Source of the DNA: CAYNEI01 sp964396185
Lineage (GTDB): Archaea; Thermoplasmatota; SW-10-69-26
Direction: 5' to 3'
Assembly (NCBI GenBank): GCA_964396185.1
Contig: CAYNEI010000070.1
Location: 1-11,629 of the forward strand
DNA: 11,629 nt
Part shown: one piece after another, positions 6,764 through 11,629 of the stretch
Layout: the number at the start of each line of letters is the position of its first letter
How positions within the stretch are numbered: position 1 is the first letter of the stretch
Notes under the pieces: model-generated
What the model was told of the DNA's origin: nothing
The model's database searches: none
What the model saw: only the letters and a program-made list of their open reading frames with translations
Position numbers and translations under genes: made by a program

Positions 6764-6773
6764 CTACATAAGG
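6764..6773 (-). promoter_or_regulatory. TATA-like box of ten-cysteine gene
   Basis: The minus strand reads CTTATGTAG at 6764-6772. The predicted start site near 6743 leaves a leader of about 13 bases that is mostly the Shine-Dalgarno. Confidence 0.45.
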
Positions 6774-6823
6774 CTCTTCTTGTCACCTGGGTCGGGGACG
6801 GCCAGGAACCGCACCTTCAGGGA

Positions 6824-8500
6824 TCAGGCATAGCTGTGATCGATGAGGTCATCCTCGCGTCCACTGCCGACGACGTCGGAGAAGATGTCGTACAACCCGA
6901 TGCCCGGGAACTCGCCTCGGGCGAAGCGCTTCTGCACGTATGCCTGGTCCCGCCTGGCCGCTTCCCGCAAAAGCGCGTAGGCTCGCTCGATGTCGTCGGC
7001 CTGCATGGCGCACGACGCGGCAGATACGAGCATCGGCGCATCGCCGTTGGCCATGGCCTCGTGGCCGCGTTCGTAGGCGCGTGACGCTTCCTCGAAGCGC
7101 TTGAGGTCCATGAGACATGACGCAAGAGAGACCCATCCTTCCATCGACTCTGGATAGGTCTCGGTTGTCCTGCGGTACCAGGGGAGCGCTCCCTCGGGAT
7201 CGCTTGCCTCGATGAGGCGGTCACCGGTCTCCAGCCACCGTTCCATCCGGTGCCTGCGCAGCTTCGCGCGAGCCCCTGCGGCTACAGACAGAACCACATC
7301 CCGCTGGGAATAGACCACCACGACGCCAGCAAGCAGGGCAAGGATGATCCATGGAAGCCACGAGGAGACGACATCCGACCAGGCTCCAGCTGCGACGTCG
7401 CGCTCCACGGGTACAGAACTCGTCTGGAGACCTGGCGTTTCCACGACCTCGAAACCCTCGCCAGCTGTCAGAACGGTTTTCGATCGTTCCTCCACCGAAG
7501 CTCCTCTCGAGCCGGCCGCATCGGGGAGCGTCCGGAGTCCCAGTCGCCCCTCACCCACCAAGTGGAGTGGGGCGTCGTCGAAATGGTAGAGGGTCCCGGA
7601 GCCCCGGAGCTCACCGGCCACCTCAGGCGAGAAGATCGAGCCCTTGGCGAACACATCCGCTGCAGGCCCCAGGACCTCCAAGTTCGATGGGGACGCGACG
7701 GTGAGGTTCCCGCCCATGACCTCCAAGACGACGCTGCGGATCTCGTAGCGCTTTGTGCCTGGGGTTGGGCCCGGCTCGGTCCGGAAGCCGGTCCAGTTGC
7801 GCCAGGCGACGCCGTCCTCGTCTGAGACCTCCAGCGTGACGTTGTTCACGAACAGGTGGAAGTCCCCGCTGACGTGGCCGGACTGCAGGCCAGAGAGTCG
7901 AAGCCAGGGCCCCTCAACGCGGTACCAGAACCCATTCTCGACCTCAGAGCTTGGGGTACACACGGGCGGGCCACAGACATCCGGGACATCCTCGAACGCA
8001 CGTTTCGTCCCGGTCCGGACCAGGTAGGCGTCCTGGAACGAACTCACCGCCGAGCCTGCCTGGCCGTGCGCCCCCACCGAGGGGCTTGAGGGGCTTGAGG
8101 CGTTCGGGAACGCGAGGATCTCTGGGGTCACGTCGAACCGGTCGAGGCGAGCGGTGACGTTCTCGAAGGGGAGCCGTTCATCGTACTCGTCCTGGAGGTA
8201 GCTGACTGTCCCCAGCCTGTCCCGGTCTGCGGTCGTTGTCCCTCTTTCATACGTACCGCGAAGCTCGATGCGGTCGGCTTCCAATGTGAACTCGGGGACG
8301 CTCATGCCGTCCTCGCGCACATGCAGCGCAGCCGAGCTCGCATCAAGTTCGACGCGATCCGCGATCTCGATCTCCGCCGAGGTCACGATCGTCCCGGCCT
8401 CGATGCCCGCCGAGGCGGCTGGAGCAAGCAGCACGAGCGCCACGACTAGCCCCAGGGCGGCGCTCCAACCCGGCCGGATCAACTTCTCTCGGTCTGGCAT
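6824..8500 (-). CDS. Receptor-like protein: signal peptide, ectodomain, one TM helix, TPR tail (copy 2)
   Basis: This encodes 558 residues from ATG 8500. The signal peptide has a basic start, a hydrophobic core at about 13-27 and an Ala-Ser-Ala-Gly cleavage zone. The ectodomain (about 32-375) begins with strand repeats such as Leu-Glu-Ala-Asp-Arg-Ile-Glu-Leu. It carries Cys176 and Cys181 (a CX4C pair absent from copy 1), then Gly-Phe-Trp-Tyr-Arg (190-194), Leu-Phe-Val-Asn-Asn-Val-Thr (216-222) and Asn-Trp-Thr-Gly (235-238). The membrane helix is at 380-399. The basic segment 410-420 leads into a TPR tail (about 422-545) with recognisable repeats near 424-450 and 456-485. It aligns with the protein at 3241-5193 throughout the ectodomain; its TPR tail is about 100 residues shorter. 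The start is 20 bases after the small secreted gene, so the two form an operon. The ligand and enzymatic activity, if any, are unknown. Confidence 0.9.
   Translation of the reverse strand: MPDREKLIRPGWSAALGLVVALVLLAPAASAGIEAGTIVTSAEIEIADRVELDASSAALHVREDGMSVPEFTLEADRIELRGTYERGTTTADRDRLGTVSYLQDEYDERLPFENVTARLDRFDVTPEILAFPNASSPSSPSVGAHGQAGSAVSSFQDAYLVRTGTKRAFEDVPDVCGPPVCTPSSEVENGFWYRVEGPWLRLSGLQSGHVSGDFHLFVNNVTLEVSDEDGVAWRNWTGFRTEPGPTPGTKRYEIRSVVLEVMGGNLTVASPSNLEVLGPAADVFAKGSIFSPEVAGELRGSGTLYHFDDAPLHLVGEGRLGLRTLPDAAGSRGASVEERSKTVLTAGEGFEVVETPGLQTSSVPVERDVAAGAWSDVVSSWLPWIILALLAGVVVVYSQRDVVLSVAAGARAKLRRHRMERWLETGDRLIEASDPEGALPWYRRTTETYPESMEGWVSLASCLMDLKRFEEASRAYERGHEAMANGDAPMLVSAASCAMQADDIERAYALLREAARRDQAYVQKRFARGEFPGIGLYDIFSDVVGSGREDDLIDHSYA
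8081..8098. repeat. Two tandem copies of a 9-base unit
   Basis: GGGGCTTGA occurs twice in tandem inside the receptor-like gene. On the coding strand it gives Ser-Ser-Pro twice, in a flexible linker near residues 135-140. The copy number could vary without a frameshift because the unit is nine bases. Confidence 0.6.
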
Positions 8501-8520
8501 CCTTTGCTTCCTGGTATCGC

Positions 8521-8952
8521 TTACGTTGGGTCCACGACGACGTACGGGCTCTCACCCATGACGTCCCCACTCTCGTCGACAGCGACGACCTGGTAGATGA
8601 TCGCGCCTTCGCTCACCGCACCCTGATCCAGGTAGCCCCGCTCGTGACCGTCGACCACATCGATCAGCGTGAGGGTTGCTGGCGTGGCACCCCGGTAGAT
8701 CTGGACGGAAGATGGTGAACCAAGCTCCTCCTCAACGATCCACGAGAGCTCAACATCCAGACCCGACTGCTCAGCGGTGAGCTCCATCCCTGATGCGCAT
8801 TCCATCACATGCACGAATGGGGGTTCATCAGTGGCTTTCACGCAAGGGCTCCAGGTGGTTTTCACTTGTGTAGCGCTCACCCCCACGGATGGAACGAGAC
8901 TGGCGATCATCAGCAAGGCAACGGTGAATGTGAACAGCCTCCGCAGCATCAT
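8521..8952 (-). CDS. Small secreted fibronectin-III-like protein (copy 2)
   Basis: This encodes 143 residues from the ATG pair at 8952/8949, with GGGAG at 8957-8961. An open frame continues upstream to 9204, but it crosses the TATA box and is not expected to be translated. The signal peptide has Arg-Arg followed by a hydrophobic core at about 6-22. Cys37 and Cys52 are 15 residues apart, as in copy 1. A Gly-Leu-Asp-Val-Glu-Leu-Ser-Trp strand, an Ile-Tyr-Arg-Gly strand, Arg-Gly-Tyr-Leu-Asp and Tyr-Gln-Val-Val-Ala-Val-Asp-Glu follow, then a closing Val strand. This is the pattern of a single fibronectin-III-like domain, assigned by eye. It is co-oriented with the receptor-like gene 20 bases downstream and divergent from the second regulator. 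It is exported with no anchor, and a partner role for the receptor ectodomain is inferred from the repeated gene pairing. Confidence 0.85.
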   Translation of the reverse strand: MMLRRLFTFTVALLMIASLVPSVGVSATQVKTTWSPCVKATDEPPFVHVMECASGMELTAEQSGLDVELSWIVEEELGSPSSVQIYRGATPATLTLIDVVDGHERGYLDQGAVSEGAIIYQVVAVDESGDVMGESPYVVVDPT

Positions 8953-8966
8953 GGTACTCCCGCGCT

Positions 8967-8991
8967 CTGATATCAGCCAACGGCATAAAAA
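8967..8991 (-). promoter_or_regulatory. TATA box with adjacent palindrome
   Basis: The minus strand reads TTTTTATG at 8984-8991, with a predicted start site near 8962. Between them lies the perfect 10-base palindrome CTGATATCAG (8967-8976), a position where a bound repressor would block transcription initiation. Palindromes of this size also arise by chance in a window this long. Confidence 0.5.
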
Positions 8992-9045
8992 GACTGCGCA
9001 GCGCTCAACCAGTGGACCGGCGTCTTCCGAGCCCATGACAACCGA

Positions 9046-9057
9046 ACACATATGTGC
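9046..9057 (+). promoter_or_regulatory. TATA-like palindrome before second regulator
   Basis: CACATATGTG at 9047-9056 is a perfect palindrome that also serves as a possible TATA element, centred 20-25 bases before the GTG at 9072. This would allow a leaderless transcript and self-regulation by a symmetric DNA-binding protein. Neither is shown. Confidence 0.35.
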
Positions 9058-9071
9058 CTTGACGATCATCG

Positions 9072-9722
9072 GTGGCCCAGTTCCAGCACGTGCTGGAGCC
9101 CAGAGGCGACTGGAGGCAGGGCGAAAGCCCCGTGGAGATGACGGACGACGGCCCACTTGATCATCCGAACCGAGAGGCCATCTACGACCTCGTCCAGGGC
9201 TCACCTGGCATGAACCGCAATCAACTCTGTAGGCACCTCGGCCTCTCCCTGAGTGGCGCTACTTACCACTTGGACCGCCTCCTGGATGCGGGCCTGATCA
9301 TCAGGAAGCCTGGCGAGGACCGTCGAGAGAAGCTGCTGTTCACACGCTCGAACGTGCACCTCTGGGAGGATCCCCAAACGAGGTTGCTGTTCGGAGCAGA
9401 GGCAACCCGGAACATCGCCCTGGATGTCCTAGGCCATCCAAGCACATCCACGGAGGAGATCGCGGAACGCTCGGGCATCCAGCCTGCAACGGTTCGCTAT
9501 CACCTCAACAAGCTCCAGGACGCGGGGCTCGTTACCTCCTATCGTATCGGGAACAACATGGAACACCACCCCGAGCCGGCGTTCCAGGCCTGGGTCGGCG
9601 AGGTGTGCCAGGAGTACGACCCCATCTGGTCGGACCAGCTCGCCGGGCCGACGGTGGTGCCGGAGGGCGTAGGTCTACCGCACCACGAAGACGAGAGGGC
9701 ACCGCCGTACCACAGCCTGTAG
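9072..9722 (+). CDS. Tandem winged-helix transcriptional regulator (second copy)
   Basis: This encodes up to 216 residues. GTG 9072 fits a leaderless transcript from the palindromic TATA-like site upstream. GTG 9090 and ATG 9138 are alternatives, and no start has a well-placed Shine-Dalgarno. Two winged helix-turn-helix domains lie at about 31-93 and 112-166, with recognition helices around Ala-Thr-Tyr-His-Leu and Val-Arg-Tyr-His-Leu. The linker is Leu-Trp-Glu-Asp-Pro-x-Thr-Arg. Near-identical helix motifs in the two halves suggest an internal duplication. Relative to the regulator at 2425-2973 it has a Pro- and His-rich C-terminal extension of about 30 residues. It is divergent from the second secreted/receptor pair, with a shared 119-base promoter region, which makes that operon the most likely target. 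It has no sensor domain, so any signal must come from a partner or a modification. Confidence 0.88.
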   Translation: MAQFQHVLEPRGDWRQGESPVEMTDDGPLDHPNREAIYDLVQGSPGMNRNQLCRHLGLSLSGATYHLDRLLDAGLIIRKPGEDRREKLLFTRSNVHLWEDPQTRLLFGAEATRNIALDVLGHPSTSTEEIAERSGIQPATVRYHLNKLQDAGLVTSYRIGNNMEHHPEPAFQAWVGEVCQEYDPIWSDQLAGPTVVPEGVGLPHHEDERAPPYHSL

Positions 9723-9813
9723 CACGACTTGGGTGGGTTTAGGACGGTCGCGTCCGCGATGAACACAGGCCGCCGACCCGGGTCCTCGACGTAGCCTCTT
9801 CTTATGCATCGAA

Positions 9814-9945
9814 GATCGGTGGACCCTCCACGGCTCCGAAGGGAGCCGTGAGAGCGCCGGGTCTCCGATCGTGCTGCCGGCCCTACAGGCGCCGGCGTGA
9901 GGGATCCACCTGACGCTCGGTGCTCGCCCGCCGTTGGATCCCTCA
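9814..9945. other. Chain of three stem-loops in convergent gap
   Basis: Three stems occur in series. The first spans 9814-9870: GATCGG and GACCC pair with GGGTC and CCGATC, enclosing a perfect nine-pair hairpin (CACGGCTCC 9829-9837 with GGAGCCGTG 9842-9850, loop GAAG). The second has GCCGGC at 9876-9881 and 9891-9896. The third is a perfect 11-base inverted repeat, TGAGGGATCCA at 9898-9908 and TGGATCCCTCA at 9935-9945, whose right arm contains the stop codon of the gene at 9943-11478. It could act as a bidirectional terminator or mRNA stabiliser, or it could be a structured RNA. A TATA-like CTTATGCA at 9801-9808 lies upstream on the plus strand. Confidence 0.5.
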
Positions 9946-11478
9946 GTTGGTTGGGTTGGGCGTCTGTGAGCCGTCGTGCAGGTGGAACCCGGTGAAGGCG
10001 AGCACGTCACACACGAGAGGGTCGCGGACCTGGATGGCAGGACGGCGAGGATCGTTGGGGTTGATCGTGTCCTGGCAACCGGGCATGACGATCGGCGGTT
10101 CGCCCACCGTCGTCCTCTCAGTGGGCTGATCCCAGTACGGGTGCTGCTCGGTGAACCATGGGGCGCGCGTGTTGAAGAAGATGTCTAGGGCGATCTCGTT
10201 GTGCTCGTGGGCTGGACCTGGATCGCACTCGTCCCCGGGGCTGCCTCCGTTGCGGTAGCACTCGAGGGGGTTGTGCGGGTGGGAGTTCCCTTCGGATGAG
10301 TCGGACGCCACGACGTGGTTCTCTCCGTCTCCGTCCTCTATGTTTCCACGGTCGATCGCCGTCCCTTCGAAGGATGCGAAGTCCACGGCGAACAGGAAGC
10401 TGTACTCGATGGAGCACTCGACCGTGTTCCCGATCGGTCCGCGTCGCCACTCGGCCCACTGGCTCGTCCCGCCCTCGCGGGGCATCTCGTCGTACTCGCC
10501 TGCGTCGGCCTTGTGGTCGAAGACGGAGTCAGCGAACCGCTTCTCCCCGTCCACCCGTGCCTCGTCGTGGCAGGGGTTCCCGTCCGGGTCCTCGTTGTAG
10601 GGTAGACCGAGGCGGATACGACCCGTCTCATCGTAGGTCCAGATCGCCTCGTCGGGGAAGCCTTGGCGGTCGGGGCTCCACGGATCCACCTGGAGGTGGA
10701 GCGTGTACCAGGGATGGGGTCCAGCGGCGCTGTTCCAAGTGTACCGGTCGATCATCCACCGGTGGTTGTTCGGATCTGTGACATAGTGCGTTCCCTCGTA
10801 CTCGAACATGCAGCCATCGCCGTCGCAATCGTTGTTCGAGCTCTCGAGGGCGGCTTGCGCGTCCTCGATGCCGGGCACGAGGCTTGAGGTCCCGCCTCCG
10901 ATGGCGTGCACGAACCCGTTGGGGATGAAGCAGCCGCCCCAGCGCTCTGCCAGGGGGCTGTCGCCGTTGGCTCGGATGAAACCATCGCGGATCGGGTTGC
11001 CGCCCTCATCGGGCCCGGTGCCGTTCTGCGCACCGGCGATCTCACCGGTCGTGGGATCGTACTGGCCGGTCCCGTTGCGCCGGTTCTCGTTGAGCAGGGT
11101 CGAGTTGTCGTGCGTCCGGTTCGGGTTGAACCCCATGGACTCGTTCTTGGTGACGTTCTTCCGGATGCTGTGTTTCTGTCCGAAGAGGAACTGGTCGTTG
11201 AACCAGAGCACCGCGTTGTCGAACACGTTGTCGACCTGCTGGCACTTCTTGACCAAGCCCACCACGGCCGCGAACTCTGTCACGCTTGAGGCCGTGTCGT
11301 TCTCCTCGACGATGAGTTCTGTGAAAACAGCATGTTGCTGGATCACGGGGACATCGTTGGCCGCCGGATCTCCACCTTGCCGGTGGTAGACCTTCTGTTG
11401 TTGCAACGCGAGGGCCGAGCCTGTCAAGGCAAGGACCATCACCAAGGCGACCCATTTACGTCCGTGCATACCTCCCAT
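9943..11478 (-). CDS. Large secreted, probably glycosylated protein
   Basis: This encodes 511 residues from ATG 11478, with AAAGGAG just upstream. ATG 11469 is equally possible and gives a tighter signal peptide. The hydrophobic core at about 9-23 ends in Ala-Leu-Ala-Leu-Gln, with no lipobox cysteine and no C-terminal anchor. Seven sequons cluster in residues 60-154 (Asn60, 108, 112, 120, 125, 135, 152). Ten cysteines are present, beginning at 79, 183, 218 and 223. Asn-Asp-Cys-Asp-Gly-Asp-Gly-Cys (216-223) and Glu-Asp-Pro-Asp-Gly-Asn resemble calcium-binding loops. Many Trp, His and acidic residues give an extracellular character. A family is not recognised; a surface-layer-associated or secreted binding protein is possible. 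It is convergent with the second regulator, and its stop codon lies in a stem-loop. Confidence 0.85.
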   Translation of the reverse strand: MGGMHGRKWVALVMVLALTGSALALQQQKVYHRQGGDPAANDVPVIQQHAVFTELIVEENDTASSVTEFAAVVGLVKKCQQVDNVFDNAVLWFNDQFLFGQKHSIRKNVTKNESMGFNPNRTHDNSTLLNENRRNGTGQYDPTTGEIAGAQNGTGPDEGGNPIRDGFIRANGDSPLAERWGGCFIPNGFVHAIGGGTSSLVPGIEDAQAALESSNNDCDGDGCMFEYEGTHYVTDPNNHRWMIDRYTWNSAAGPHPWYTLHLQVDPWSPDRQGFPDEAIWTYDETGRIRLGLPYNEDPDGNPCHDEARVDGEKRFADSVFDHKADAGEYDEMPREGGTSQWAEWRRGPIGNTVECSIEYSFLFAVDFASFEGTAIDRGNIEDGDGENHVVASDSSEGNSHPHNPLECYRNGGSPGDECDPGPAHEHNEIALDIFFNTRAPWFTEQHPYWDQPTERTTVGEPPIVMPGCQDTINPNDPRRPAIQVRDPLVCDVLAFTGFHLHDGSQTPNPTN

Positions 11479-11629
11479 CGCTCCTTTCCACTACGGAGGC
11501 CTCCCGGGCCCCGCATTGCATCTAAGAAATCATGGCTAAGCATATCCGATGTTATGTCACGAGGTGGGGATACAGCCCCCCCCCCGGTCTGTACGTGCTG
11601 GCGAGAAACGCACCCACCAACGGCCTGAG
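11479..11629. other. Upstream region of the large secreted gene
   Basis: No gene is supported here. The region holds the likely promoter of the minus-strand gene below it (an AT-rich stretch around 11519-11533), a perfect palindrome GGAGGCCTCC at 11495-11504 near the predicted start site, and a run of ten C at 11576-11585. Short minus-strand frames enter from the right edge, with stops at 11552-11554 and 11557-11559. One of them could be the tail of an upstream gene, but I cannot choose. Confidence 0.3.

Noticed and set aside
7250..7825. 191-residue plus-strand open frame
   Set aside because: It is antisense to the second receptor-like gene and lacks any recognisable domain.
8953..9204. N-terminal extension of the second small secreted protein
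   Set aside because: It crosses the TATA box and would bury the signal peptide 84 residues in; the ATG at 8952 has a Shine-Dalgarno and a promoter at proper distance.
10808..11389. 193-residue plus-strand open frame
   Set aside because: It is antisense to the large secreted protein, whose minus-strand frame has a signal peptide and coherent sequons and cysteines.
11495..11504. GGAGGCCTCC palindrome as an operator
   Set aside because: It shares no sequence with the other palindromes, and perfect 10-base palindromes are expected by chance in this length.
1..11629. CRISPR array, transposase or phage genes
   Set aside because: No regularly spaced repeats and no recognisable mobile-element proteins were seen on either strand.

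Overview
This GC-rich window looks archaeal, most plausibly from a high-GC member of the Thermoplasmatota, although that rank is an inference. TATA-like boxes sit about 25 bases upstream of predicted transcript starts, including one about 25 bases from a start codon (a leaderless layout). There is a tRNA-Ala(CGC) with no encoded CCA. Two transcription regulators are built from tandem winged-helix domains. Most other genes encode secreted or membrane-anchored proteins with signal peptides, Asn-X-Ser/Thr sequons and paired cysteines. I recognise no metabolic gene, transposase, CRISPR array or phage gene.

Layout: positions 1-340 hold a partial gene of uncertain strand and a GC hairpin followed by a pyrimidine tract. 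At 371-649 is a small two-pass membrane protein, convergent (1 base apart) with a secreted protein at 651-1535. At 1643-2017 is a small multi-pass membrane protein on the minus strand. The tRNA-Ala is at 2126-2198, followed by a 16-base near-copy of its 3' end and flank. The first tandem winged-helix regulator is at 2425-2973. From 3241 to 8952 five minus-strand genes follow one another in the same direction. The second regulator (9072-9722) diverges from that block. A strongly folded 130-base convergent gap (9814-9945) separates it from a large glycoprotein-like secreted protein (9943-11478).

The main point is a duplicated module. Two small secreted beta-sandwich proteins (5207-5677 and 8521-8952) are homologous to each other, and each lies 13-20 bases upstream of a large gene. 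The two large genes (3241-5193 and 6824-8500) are also homologous: signal peptide, unrecognised extracellular domain, one transmembrane helix, then a cytoplasmic TPR region. The two regulators (2425-2973 and 9072-9722) form a third homologous pair. Between the copies sits a secreted ten-cysteine protein (5774-6730). I infer a paralogous cell-envelope system in which the small secreted protein may associate with the ectodomain of its receptor-like partner, the TPR tail recruits cytoplasmic proteins, and a tandem winged-helix protein controls expression. The functional links are inference; the paired homology and gene order are visible in the sequence.
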